Source of the DNA: Clostridiales bacterium FE2011
Lineage (GTDB): Bacteria > Bacillota > Clostridia > Christensenellales > Aristaeellaceae
Reading direction: 5' to 3'
Length of the DNA stretch: 64,000 nucleotides
Assembly: GCA_017569305.1 (NCBI GenBank)
Contig: CP069418.1
Coordinates: 2,914,001-2,978,000, forward strand
Below, piece by piece: positions 31,217 to 43,798 of this stretch. Each line of letters begins with the position of its first letter. Position 1 is the stretch's first letter. The notes beneath the pieces are model-generated. The model did not search any database and had not been told where the DNA came from. It saw nothing but the letters and a program-made list of their open reading frames with translations. The position numbers and the translations under genes are program-made.

Positions 31217-31581
31217 AATCTTTGGCAGATCTGGAAGCCATCCGCGCAAAGACGCTGGAAAGCATTAACATGCGCAAGGACACGGACGCCTGCCGCGTTG
31301 TAATCGGCATGGCCACCTGCGGTATTGCCGCCGGCGCCCGCCCCGTGATGCTTGCCTTTATGGAAGAAATCCAGAAGCGGAACCTGCAGCACGTGACCGT
31401 GAGCCAGACCGGCTGCATCGGTATGTGCCGTTATGAGCCTATGCTGGACGTGATCCTGCCCGGCAAGGAAAAGGTTACCTACATCCACGTGAAGCCTGAA
31501 ATGGTGCCGCGGATCGTAGCTGAGCACATTGTTAACGGTCAGCCTGTGGAAGAATATACCATCGGCGCCGCAAAAGACTAA
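31213..31581 (+). CDS. Thioredoxin-like [2Fe-2S] ferredoxin
   Basis: Protein of 122 aa resembling the N-terminal [2Fe-2S] domain of NuoF/HydB. Candidate cluster ligands are in MATCGIAAGARP (about residue 37), CIGMC (about 70-74) and a Cys near 27. It lies between the ATP-binding gene and hydB with 4-bp and 27-bp junctions, and may add an electron-transfer site or interact with HydB. The start at ATG 31213 overlaps the preceding stop; the frame is open 19 codons further upstream, but within the previous gene. Confidence 0.85.
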   Translation: MKSLADLEAIRAKTLESINMRKDTDACRVVIGMATCGIAAGARPVMLAFMEEIQKRNLQHVTVSQTGCIGMCRYEPMLDVILPGKEKVTYIHVKPEMVPRIVAEHIVNGQPVEEYTIGAAKD

Positions 31582-31608
31582 TTAACGACAAAGAGGAGGA
31601 AAACCCAG

Positions 31609-33405
31609 ATGGAGCTTTATCGTTCTCATGTGCTGGTCTGCGGCGGCACCGGCTGTTCTTCTTCCGGTTCCGCGAAGCTGATTGAACGCTTCGAGGAGCA
31701 GCTGAAGGAAAAGGGCCTTGACAAGGAAGTCAAGGTAGTCCGCACGGGCTGCTTCGGACTGTGCGAAGCCGGTCCCGTTGTTATCGTTTATCCCGAAGGA
31801 ACTTTCTACAGCCGCGTTAAGGAAGAAGACGTGGATGAGATCGTATCCGAGCACCTGCTGAAGGGCCGTAAGGTTCAGCACCTGGTCTATGTGGATCACA
31901 AGACCCACGAGAGCAGCGTTCAGAAGAGCCTGAATGAGATCGGCTTCTACAAGCAGCAGCAGCGCGTCGCACTACGGAACTGCGGTGTGATCGATCCTGA
32001 AAACATCGATGAATACATTGCCTTCGACGGCTATAAGGCCCTGGCAAAGGCCCTGACCGAAATGACTCCTGAGCAGGTTTGCCAGGAAGTGCTGGATTCC
32101 GGTCTGCGCGGCCGCGGCGGCGCCGGTTTCCCCACCGGTAAGAAGTGGCAGTTCGCCCGTGCCAGCCAGGCTGAGCACAAGTACTTCGTCTGTAACGCTG
32201 ACGAAGGCGACCCCGGCGCGTTCATGGACCGCTCCCTGCTGGAAGGCGATCCCCACGCGATCCTGGAAGCCATGGCCATCGGCGGCTACGCCATCGGCGC
32301 TGATGAAGGCTGGATTTACGTCCGTGCTGAGTACCCCATCGCCGTGAAACGCCTGGAGAAGGCCATCGAGCAGGCTCATGAATACGGCCTGCTGGGTGAG
32401 AATATCTTCGGCACCGGCTTCAACTTTGACATTCACATCCGCCTGGGCGCCGGCGCGTTCGTGTGCGGCGAAGAAACCGCTCTGATGGCCTCCATCGAAG
32501 GCAAGCGCGGCGAGCCCCGTCCGAAGCCCCCGTTCCCGGCTGTGAAGGGTCTGTTTGAGAGCCCCACCAACATCAACAACGTTGAAACCCTGGGCAACAT
32601 CGCCCAGATCATCCTGAAGGGTGCGGACTGGTTTAAGTCCATTGGTATTCCTTCCTCCACCGGTACAAAAGTTTTCGCCCTGGGCGGCAAGATCAACAAC
32701 ACCGGTCTGGTGGAAGTTCCCATGGGTATCCCGCTGCGCACCATCATCGAAGACATCGGCGGCGGCTGCCCGAACGGCAAGAAGTTCAAGGCCGTTCAGA
32801 CCGGCGGTCCTTCCGGCGGATGTATCCCCGCCAGCATGCTGGACATCTCCGTGGACTATGACAGCCTGACCAAGATCGGCGCCATGATGGGTTCCGGCGG
32901 TATGATCGTCATGGACGAAGACAACTGTATGGTGGACATCGCCCGCTTCTTCCTCGACTTCACAGTTGATGAGAGCTGCGGTAAGTGCACACCCTGCCGC
33001 GTTGGTACCCGCCGCATGCTGGAGATCCTTGAACGGATCACCCAGGGCAAGGGCGAAGAAGGCGACATCGAGAAGCTGGAAACCCTGGCCGAAAACATCA
33101 AGAGCAGCGCTCTGTGCGGTCTGGGCCAGACGGCTCCGAACCCGGTGCTTTCCACCATCAAGTACTTCCGCGATGAGTATGAAGCGCACATCAAGGAAAA
33201 GCGCTGCCCGGCACATCACTGCCAGGCCCTGCTGAACTACAAGATCACCGACGCCTGCCGCGGCTGTACTGCCTGCGCCCGCAAGTGCCCGGTGAACGCG
33301 ATCACCGGCAACGTCAAGGAACAGCACGTGATCGACCAGAACAAGTGCATCAAGTGCGGAAGCTGCATGGCGACATGTAAGTTCGGCGCTATCATCAAGG
33401 AATAA
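31609..33405 (+). CDS. hydB: Bifurcating [FeFe] hydrogenase subunit HydB (NuoF-like)
   Basis: Flavin subunit of 598 aa. Domains in order: thioredoxin-like [2Fe-2S] (CGGTGC at 11-16, GCFGLC near 46-51); NuoF core with LRGRGGAGFPTGKKW near 165-179 for NADH/FMN and GAFVCGEETAL near 281-291; a [4Fe-4S] site in ESCGKCTPCRVGTRRM near 453-468; and a C-terminal two-cluster ferredoxin (CRGCTACARKC near 550, CIKCGSCMATC near 580). FMN here is the expected bifurcation site with NAD(H). The strong GAGGAGG site and highly biased codon use indicate high expression. Confidence 0.95.
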   Translation: MELYRSHVLVCGGTGCSSSGSAKLIERFEEQLKEKGLDKEVKVVRTGCFGLCEAGPVVIVYPEGTFYSRVKEEDVDEIVSEHLLKGRKVQHLVYVDHKTHESSVQKSLNEIGFYKQQQRVALRNCGVIDPENIDEYIAFDGYKALAKALTEMTPEQVCQEVLDSGLRGRGGAGFPTGKKWQFARASQAEHKYFVCNADEGDPGAFMDRSLLEGDPHAILEAMAIGGYAIGADEGWIYVRAEYPIAVKRLEKAIEQAHEYGLLGENIFGTGFNFDIHIRLGAGAFVCGEETALMASIEGKRGEPRPKPPFPAVKGLFESPTNINNVETLGNIAQIILKGADWFKSIGIPSSTGTKVFALGGKINNTGLVEVPMGIPLRTIIEDIGGGCPNGKKFKAVQTGGPSGGCIPASMLDISVDYDSLTKIGAMMGSGGMIVMDEDNCMVDIARFFLDFTVDESCGKCTPCRVGTRRMLEILERITQGKGEEGDIEKLETLAENIKSSALCGLGQTAPNPVLSTIKYFRDEYEAHIKEKRCPAHHCQALLNYKITDACRGCTACARKCPVNAITGNVKEQHVIDQNKCIKCGSCMATCKFGAIIKE

Positions 33406-33428
33406 TCGCGCGAGGAGGAACAACACAA

Positions 33429-35177
33429 ATGGAAAATCTCGTTAAGCTTACGATTGACGGCGTCAGTGTTGAAGTTCCGGCCGGCACGACGGTTCTGGAA
33501 GCGGCGAAAAAAGCCGGGATCAACATCCCCACGCTGTGCTACCTGAAGGATATCAACCAGATCGGCGCCTGCCGTATGTGTATCGTTGACACCGGTGCCC
33601 GCGCGTTCGGCGCGGCCTGCGTGCTGCCCGTGAGCAACGGCATGAACGTCAAGACCAACACCCCCAAGATCCGGGAAGCCCGCCGGGTGAACCTGGAACT
33701 GCTGCTGAGCAACCATGACAAGAAGTGCCTGGACTGCGCCCGCAACCAGAAGTGTGAACTGCAGCAGATGTGCCAGGACCTGGGCGTGGATGACGTGGAC
33801 AAGTACAAGGGCAAGATGAACGAATATGACATTGACGATCTGAGCCCCTCCATCGTCCGCAACAACAACAAGTGCATCCTGTGCCGCCGCTGCGTGGCCG
33901 CCTGTAACAACACCCAGGCCGTCGGCGTGATCGGCCCCATGGGACGCGGCTTCAAGACCAAGATCGGCAGCGCCTGGGAGCAGCCCCTGAACGACGTGGC
34001 CTGCATCAACTGCGGTCAGTGTATCGCGGCCTGCCCGACCGGCGCTCTGTATGAGAAGGATTCCACCAAGGCTGTCTGGGATCTGCTGAATGACGAAACC
34101 AAGACAGTGGTTGTGCAGCCCGCTCCCGCGGTCCGCGCCGCCCTGGGTGAAGAGTTCGGCATCCCGATGGGCACTGCTGTGACCGGCAAAATGGCCGCTG
34201 CCCTGCGCCGCCTGGGATTCAACAAGGTGTTTGACACCGACTGGGCTGCTGACCTGACCATCATGGAAGAAGGCACCGAGTTCATCGGCCGCCTGACCAA
34301 CGGCGGTGTGCTGCCGATGATCACCAGCTGCTCTCCCGGATGGATCAAGTTCTGCGAAACCTACTATCCGGACTTCATTCCGAACCTGTCTTCCTGCAAA
34401 TCTCCCCACGAGATGGAAGGCGCGATGATCAAGACCTACTGGGCGGAGAAGGTCGGCATCGATCCCAAGGACATCAAGGTTGTGTCCGTGATGCCCTGTA
34501 CCGCCAAGAAGTTCGAGGCGAAGCGTCCCGAACTGGGCCACAACGGCCTGGCAGACGTTGATGAAGTCATCACCACCCGTGAACTGGCCAAGATGATCAA
34601 GGAAGCCGGTATCGACTTCGCAAACCTGCCCGATGAAGACTTTGATCCCGTCCTCGGCGAAAGCACGGGCGCGGGCGTCATCTTCGGCGCGACTGGCGGC
34701 GTTATGGAAGCTGCCCTGCGTACCGTCTATGAAATCGTGACCAAGGAAACGCTGGACAAGGTCGACTTCACAGCGGTCCGCGGTATCGAAGGCGTGAAGG
34801 AAGCCACCATCAAGGTGGGCGATCTGGACGTCAACGTGGCGGTTGCCCACGGCACTGCCAACGCGGCGAAGCTGCTGGACAGCGTCCGCAGCGGTGAGAA
34901 AACCTACCACTTCATCGAGGTCATGGGATGCCCCGGCGGCTGCGTGACCGGCGGCGGTCAGCCCATCGTATCCGCCCAGAAGCGGATGGAATGCGATCCC
35001 AAGACCCTGCGTGCCGCGGCCCTGTACAACGAGGACGCGAACAAGCCGCAGCGGAAGTCCCACGAGAACGCTTCCATCATGGCGGTTTACAAAGACTACC
35101 TGGGCGAGCCCAACAGCCATCTGGCTCACGAGCTGCTGCATACCCACTATACAGCCCGCCCGAAGTACAAGAAGTAA
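33429..35177 (+). CDS. hydA: Bifurcating [FeFe] hydrogenase catalytic subunit HydA
   Basis: Catalytic subunit (582 aa) making or consuming H2. The N-terminal [2Fe-2S] domain has Cys37, Cys48 and Cys51. Next come a His-Cys [4Fe-4S] motif (NHDKKCLDCARNQKC, near 95-109) and two [4Fe-4S] motifs (CILCRRC, CINCGQC). The H-cluster domain then shows L1 TSCSPGW (299-305), L2 MPCTAKKFE (355-363) and L3 EVMGCPGGCVTGGG (497-510). L1 has Ser302 where the textbook motif has its second Cys; this variant is found in other anaerobes, but its effect is not obvious. The C-terminal small-subunit region ends in LLHTHYTARPKY. No maturase genes (hydEFG) are in the window. Confidence 0.95.
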   Translation: MENLVKLTIDGVSVEVPAGTTVLEAAKKAGINIPTLCYLKDINQIGACRMCIVDTGARAFGAACVLPVSNGMNVKTNTPKIREARRVNLELLLSNHDKKCLDCARNQKCELQQMCQDLGVDDVDKYKGKMNEYDIDDLSPSIVRNNNKCILCRRCVAACNNTQAVGVIGPMGRGFKTKIGSAWEQPLNDVACINCGQCIAACPTGALYEKDSTKAVWDLLNDETKTVVVQPAPAVRAALGEEFGIPMGTAVTGKMAAALRRLGFNKVFDTDWAADLTIMEEGTEFIGRLTNGGVLPMITSCSPGWIKFCETYYPDFIPNLSSCKSPHEMEGAMIKTYWAEKVGIDPKDIKVVSVMPCTAKKFEAKRPELGHNGLADVDEVITTRELAKMIKEAGIDFANLPDEDFDPVLGESTGAGVIFGATGGVMEAALRTVYEIVTKETLDKVDFTAVRGIEGVKEATIKVGDLDVNVAVAHGTANAAKLLDSVRSGEKTYHFIEVMGCPGGCVTGGGQPIVSAQKRMECDPKTLRAAALYNEDANKPQRKSHENASIMAVYKDYLGEPNSHLAHELLHTHYTARPKYKK

Positions 35178-35194
35178 TCCGGAGATTACTCCAG

Positions 35195-35226
35195 GCAGCG
35201 CATTTGCAAAAATGCGCTGCTTTTTT
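35195..35226 (+). terminator. Terminator of hydrogenase operon
   Basis: 11-bp perfect stem (35195-35205 with 35210-35220), GCAA loop, six Ts. Confidence 0.93.
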
Positions 35227-35297
35227 GTGTAAAAAAATAAACGGACAGCAGCCATAAGTGCTGACTGGCTTGGAAACAGGATATGTACCGCCTTTTC

Positions 35298-35326
35298 TTG
35301 CCGGATTTGTATGAATCGTGTAAAAT
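35298..35326 (+). promoter_or_regulatory. Promoter of TetR-family gene
   Basis: TTGCCG (35298-35303), 17-bp spacer, TAAAAT (35321-35326), with a perfect palindrome over the -10 (next entry). Confidence 0.6.
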
Positions 35327-35332
35327 TTTACA
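35319..35332. promoter_or_regulatory. Perfect palindrome over the -10, candidate TetR operator
   Basis: TGTAAAATTTTACA, a 14-bp perfect palindrome covering the -10 of the regulator's own promoter. It suggests autorepression. No second copy is seen before the exporter genes at 36132. Confidence 0.5.
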
Positions 35333-35409
35333 GTGCTCCATCATCTCCCTGCGGGATCAGGAACTGAAGCACGAGAAGGGATTAACCTGGCACAAAAGGG
35401 GGCTGTCCT

Positions 35410-35946
35410 GTGGACCAGAGAAACGAATACTCGAAGAAGGCAATCCGCGAAGCGCTGATTCGGCTGTCCCGAACCAAGCCCTATACTGAAATTTCCGTCA
35501 GGGAGTTATGCCGGGAAGCAAAAGTGTCCCGCTCCACGTTTTACAACAATTACCGCTTTTTCAATGATGTGGTTGTGGAAATGAGCGAAGCATATATGGA
35601 AAAGCTCCGGGGCAGGCGCCTGACCAGGGAATTCTTTGATTCTTTGAAGGACGAAGGCGACGAGCTGAAACTGCTGCTGGACAGCGGTATGTTCGGGCGG
35701 GAATTCAGCCTGTATCTGCGTGAGATCGTTCAGGAAGAGATTTCAGCCATACATCAGCGGGATCCCGGGGATATCTCCGTCAACGTCGCTACGCTTTACC
35801 ATGCTTTCGGCATCTTCGGCGTGCTGCAGAATCTGCTGGCTGTTCAGGGTGAACCGCGGATCAAAGAGGAGGTCTACCGAAGGGGAATTGACACGCTGAT
35901 GGAGATCATAGAAAGCTTTACCGATCCGCCCTCTATGCTTCCGTAA
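35410..35946 (+). CDS. TetR/AcrR-family transcriptional regulator
   Basis: A 178-residue regulator. The N-terminal helix-turn-helix is at about residues 28-49 (ISVRELCREAKVSRSTFYNNY), preceded by the usual first helix SKKAIREALIRLSRTK. The ligand-binding C-terminal domain is divergent, like the DhaS/YxbF-type TetR_C group in Clostridia. GTG start at 35410 after AAAAGGGGG. It is followed by its own promoter-separated ABC exporter pair, which it probably controls; a perfect palindrome over its own -10 is a candidate operator. Its ligand is unknown. Confidence 0.85.
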   Translation: MDQRNEYSKKAIREALIRLSRTKPYTEISVRELCREAKVSRSTFYNNYRFFNDVVVEMSEAYMEKLRGRRLTREFFDSLKDEGDELKLLLDSGMFGREFSLYLREIVQEEISAIHQRDPGDISVNVATLYHAFGIFGVLQNLLAVQGEPRIKEEVYRRGIDTLMEIIESFTDPPSMLP

Positions 35947-35987
35947 ACGCGGTTGACGGCTGCGCGGGGGAATAGTATCTGGAGTTA

Positions 35988-36016
35988 TTGAACACTTTTT
36001 CGTGTTTCGGTACGAT
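35988..36016 (+). promoter_or_regulatory. Promoter of exporter-glycosidase operon
   Basis: TTGAAC (35988-35993), 17-bp spacer, TACGAT (36011-36016), 116 bp before the start of the first exporter gene. Confidence 0.65.
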
Positions 36017-36057
36017 AAAACCGGGATAGGTTTTGCTTCAACAATGAATATGATAGG

Positions 36058-36108
36058 ATATCCGCAGGAAGAGTCGAAAACTGTTCGACGATTAATGCGG
36101 ATATTTTT
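36058..36108 (+). terminator. Leader terminator/attenuator
   Basis: 9-bp outer stem (36058-36066 with 36096-36104), an inner 6-bp stem (36073-36078 with 36084-36089), then a T-run. It lies between the promoter and the first exporter gene, so it is either an attenuator or stops readthrough. Confidence 0.65.
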
Positions 36109-36131
36109 GATGAATGCTTGAGGGGATTCAA

Positions 36132-37883
36132 ATGACAGAGACAAGGAATCAATCCATCTGGAAAAACTTTATCCACTTAATCCGACAGATCCGGCTGCCT
36201 GTTTTATTCCTTGCGTCTGCGTTTCTGCTCAATTTGGGTAAAGCTGCAATTGAGCTGACAATTCCTGAAAAAATCGCCGGTCTGGCTGACCTGGAGTTTA
36301 CCGCCGTAAACAGTCCTGTGGTAAAAACCGCGGTCAGTATCTGCCTTACGCTTTTTGCCCTGGCCCTGGCAGAGTTTGTCGGCGGACTTGTTTCGACTTA
36401 TATTACCTATATCGCCAAGGCACGCATCCATCGGAACTTTCAGGCGGCGGCTTCCCGCAAGGTGTTTTCCCTGACTGCCGCGGAGGCGGAGGCACGTGAT
36501 CCCAAGGAATTCATCTCCCGCATCACGACGGATACCGGCTTTGTAAGTGATTTTCTGATTGATCTGCTGGTCATTGAGATTCCAAGACTGTATTTCATCA
36601 CAAGTACGCTTGTGAAGGTTTCCCGTATGGGCAACGGATCGCTTTTGCTTGGCTTTATCCTGATTATTCCGGTCATTGTTCTCGGCGCCCTCTGGTCCGG
36701 CCGCGTAACATACAAAAGCCAGACCCGGCTTCAAAACTCCATTGCCCGCCTGACAGCCAGGCTTGCCGAAAAGGTGGAGCATGTGGAGATCATCAAGGCA
36801 TACAACAAGACCGAGGATGAGATTGCAGACGGAGACGGCTTCATTGACGAGATGAAGGCTGCGCAGAAGAAGACCACGCTGGCCGCCGCTTTCAACCAGC
36901 TGATCGCAAACATCCTGTACGCAGTGCCGACGCTGATCATTATGACGGCCGGTGCAATCCTGCTTCTGGGCGGGGATATCACTACGGCTCAGTTTATCGC
37001 ATACTTCGGCCTCGGCGCGACCTATCAGAGGTATATTGCGGACCATCTTACCCTGTGGGTGCTGGGCAAGAAAGCACAGGGCGCAACACTGCGTATTTCT
37101 GAAATCCTGACGCTCAATGAGGACAGCGGCGGTGAACAGAAGGCTGGCCGGCCGGATGATCTCAGGTTTGAACATGTTAGCTTCTCCCGCGGCGGAACTA
37201 AAACGCTTTCAGATGTCTCCTTCACGGTGAAGAACGGCAGCAAGTTTGCCATTGTGGGCGGAAGCGGAGCCGGGAAATCAACGCTGCTGAACCTGATTGA
37301 ACAGTTTTACCGTCCGGAGCAGGGCCGTATCACACTGGGCGGCGTGGATATACGCGAATTTGAGATCAGCAGCTACCGGAACCTGTTTTCCTATCTTCCG
37401 CAGAATGCCCCGGGCTTTGACGGAACCGTGCGCGATTTTCTTTGCTACGGATCCGGGACGCCTCATTCCGATGAGGAACTGAACAAGTTCCTGAAGGAAG
37501 TCGATATGCTGGAGGCAGTCGAGCTGAACGGCGGCCTGGATTACGAGGTCGGGCCGGGAGCGTCGAAGCTCTCCGGCGGACAGAGACAGCGGCTGGCCGT
37601 GGCCAGAATGCTGCTGGCAGGAACTAAAATGGTTCTTGCGGATGAGGCTACGAGCGCGCTGGATTATGAAGGGTCCGGGCGTATTGCCGCGCTGATCGAC
37701 CGATACGCGGCAGGGAAGACAAGGATCATTGTTGCGCACGATCTTTCCACCGTGCAGGACGCGGACACGATCCTGGTGCTTAACAAGGGCCGTGTTATGG
37801 GCTGCGGATCCCATGAAGAGCTGAAGAACTGCTGTCCGGAATACCGGAGCCTGCTGTCGGCCGGAGAGGGGGCGAAACAATGA
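36132..37883 (+). CDS. ABC exporter half-transporter A
   Basis: Type IV exporter subunit of 583 aa: N-terminal membrane domain (about residues 15-305) with coupling-helix sequences around EHVEIIKAYNKTEDE, then an ATPase domain. The latter has Walker A GGSGAGKST (about 377-385), signature LSGGQRQR (about 482-489), Walker B MVLADEATSALD and H-loop VAHD. All catalytic residues are canonical, unlike the exporter at 5897. Start at 36132 after GAGGGGA. It overlaps the partner gene by 4 bp. The cargo may relate to the carbohydrate enzymes encoded after it. Confidence 0.87.
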   Translation: MTETRNQSIWKNFIHLIRQIRLPVLFLASAFLLNLGKAAIELTIPEKIAGLADLEFTAVNSPVVKTAVSICLTLFALALAEFVGGLVSTYITYIAKARIHRNFQAAASRKVFSLTAAEAEARDPKEFISRITTDTGFVSDFLIDLLVIEIPRLYFITSTLVKVSRMGNGSLLLGFILIIPVIVLGALWSGRVTYKSQTRLQNSIARLTARLAEKVEHVEIIKAYNKTEDEIADGDGFIDEMKAAQKKTTLAAAFNQLIANILYAVPTLIIMTAGAILLLGGDITTAQFIAYFGLGATYQRYIADHLTLWVLGKKAQGATLRISEILTLNEDSGGEQKAGRPDDLRFEHVSFSRGGTKTLSDVSFTVKNGSKFAIVGGSGAGKSTLLNLIEQFYRPEQGRITLGGVDIREFEISSYRNLFSYLPQNAPGFDGTVRDFLCYGSGTPHSDEELNKFLKEVDMLEAVELNGGLDYEVGPGASKLSGGQRQRLAVARMLLAGTKMVLADEATSALDYEGSGRIAALIDRYAAGKTRIIVAHDLSTVQDADTILVLNKGRVMGCGSHEELKNCCPEYRSLLSAGEGAKQ

Positions 37884-39601
37884 AGAACAAGTCCAGCCTT
37901 GCAATGGAAAACGTCACGATCAGGACGAAGAAGCCATTGAGAACCCTCTATCAGGGCGTGAAGCTGCCCGTGCTCCGTACCTTGTTCGGATCGCTGCTGT
38001 ACCTGGTCGGTACACTGATTGTTGCGTCGCAGGCTGACACTGTGGCCGCGATCTCTGTCGGTAAATTCCAGAATTTTTCGCCCATTGTCACCTATGCGCT
38101 GATGTGTATCCTCGGCTATGTGTTTTCCTATGCCAGCGTGGTGGCTGATCTCGGCTTTGTGGAGCTGGCGGCAAATATCCGGAAAAAGATCTGGAAGAAA
38201 GTTATGCGGCTCCCGTTCAGCTACTACGACCGGGAAAGCCCCAACAGGGTTCTGAGCCGCGTCACATCAGACCCGGAGTATTCCTATCTGCCTTTTAAAC
38301 TGCTCCAGCTCATTTTTACTTTGCTGGCTTTCCTTCCGATTGTGCTGGCGGGTGAGGCGGCCATCGGGGAACTGACTCCGTACCTGCTCATCGGCTTTAT
38401 CGCCACCATTGGCATTATGCTTTTCTCCGCCCGCTTCAGCGAACGGGGGGCTGTGTATGTGGCCGGAAAACTTGCCGCTTTTACCGCCTTTCTTGCAGAA
38501 CGCTTCGGCAGAATCCGCTTCATCAAAGCCATGAACAGCGAGGAAAAGGAGAATGCGGCAGGTCTTCGCTGTATTGAGGATCGTTACGAGGCGGACAAAT
38601 ACAACGCCATGGCCAATACCCTTGTTATGTTCGGCCAGACTTTTCTGATCTTCGTTCTGTTTACCGTTGCTTTTCTCATCGGCAGCATGCTCATCCGGAA
38701 CGGCCGTGTTCAGTCCGGTGCGGCGCTGGCTGCGTTCTATGCTTACGGAAACAATCTGGTTCTGGTGTTTCAGTTCTTCGCTCAGTTCCCGTCCGTGTTC
38801 TCCGCTACAAAGGGCGGTAGCAAAAAGATCGTCTCCATCCTGGAGGAAGAAGAAGAGGATCCGGATCAGGGAAAAAGTGAGTTTACGGCAGCCGGGGATC
38901 TGTGTATGGACAAGGTCTCCTTTGGCTACAACGACAGGGAAGTCATCCACGGCATCAGTACGCATATCCCCAAAGGAAAGATTACAGCGATTGTCGGCCC
39001 GAACGGCAGCGGCAAAACAACAGTATTGCGCCTGCTGAATCGCCTGTATCCGGATTTCGGCGGAAACATCCGGATCGGCGAGGACGGAAACGAGGTGTCC
39101 CTGCGCGCCTGGCGTGACCGCTTCGGCGTTGTCAGCCAGAACGCCGGCCTTTTCGAAGGAAGTATCCGCGACAATATCTGCTATGGCGTCAGGGATGTTA
39201 AGGAAGAGGAGCTGCAGGCTGTCATCTCCCTGGCCTGCCTGGAAGACCTGATCGCCTCCCATGAGGGAGGACTCGACTTCAACGTCGGTTTCAACGGAGA
39301 GAAGCTCTCCGGCGGCGAACAGCAGCGGATCGCCATTGCCAGGGCGATGCTGAAAAATCCGGACTATCTGATCCTGGACGAGGCGACCGCCAACCTGGAC
39401 CCCGTGACGGAAGAAAAGATCCGGACCGGTATGAAGGCCCTTATCCAGGGCAGGACAGCCATCATCGTTGCACATAACTATCGGACCGTAGCCGAGGCCC
39501 AGCATGTGATCGTGATGCGCAACGGAACCGTCGAGGATGAAGGGACCGTTGAGGAATTAAAGGACAGGAATGCATTTTTCAAGGCGTTTGCCGGGCATTG
39601 A
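37880..39601 (+). CDS. ABC exporter half-transporter B
   Basis: Partner subunit, 573 aa: membrane domain followed by an ATPase domain with Walker A GPNGSGKTT (about 374-382), signature LSGGEQQR (about 476-483), Walker B YLILDEATANLD and H-loop VAHN. Both composite ATP sites of the pair thus look active. The N-terminal about 30 residues are basic and cytoplasmic. It is followed 12 bp later by the esterase gene, which points to a single operon of exporter, esterase and glycosidase. Confidence 0.87.
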   Translation: MKNKSSLAMENVTIRTKKPLRTLYQGVKLPVLRTLFGSLLYLVGTLIVASQADTVAAISVGKFQNFSPIVTYALMCILGYVFSYASVVADLGFVELAANIRKKIWKKVMRLPFSYYDRESPNRVLSRVTSDPEYSYLPFKLLQLIFTLLAFLPIVLAGEAAIGELTPYLLIGFIATIGIMLFSARFSERGAVYVAGKLAAFTAFLAERFGRIRFIKAMNSEEKENAAGLRCIEDRYEADKYNAMANTLVMFGQTFLIFVLFTVAFLIGSMLIRNGRVQSGAALAAFYAYGNNLVLVFQFFAQFPSVFSATKGGSKKIVSILEEEEEDPDQGKSEFTAAGDLCMDKVSFGYNDREVIHGISTHIPKGKITAIVGPNGSGKTTVLRLLNRLYPDFGGNIRIGEDGNEVSLRAWRDRFGVVSQNAGLFEGSIRDNICYGVRDVKEEELQAVISLACLEDLIASHEGGLDFNVGFNGEKLSGGEQQRIAIARAMLKNPDYLILDEATANLDPVTEEKIRTGMKALIQGRTAIIVAHNYRTVAEAQHVIVMRNGTVEDEGTVEELKDRNAFFKAFAGH

Positions 39602-39613
39602 GAGGAGAAGTCT

Positions 39614-43750
<4,137 letters not shown>

Positions 43751-43798
43751 TATGCGTCCTTTATGATAAAATAACCTGTATGGAAGGAGTGAAACGGC

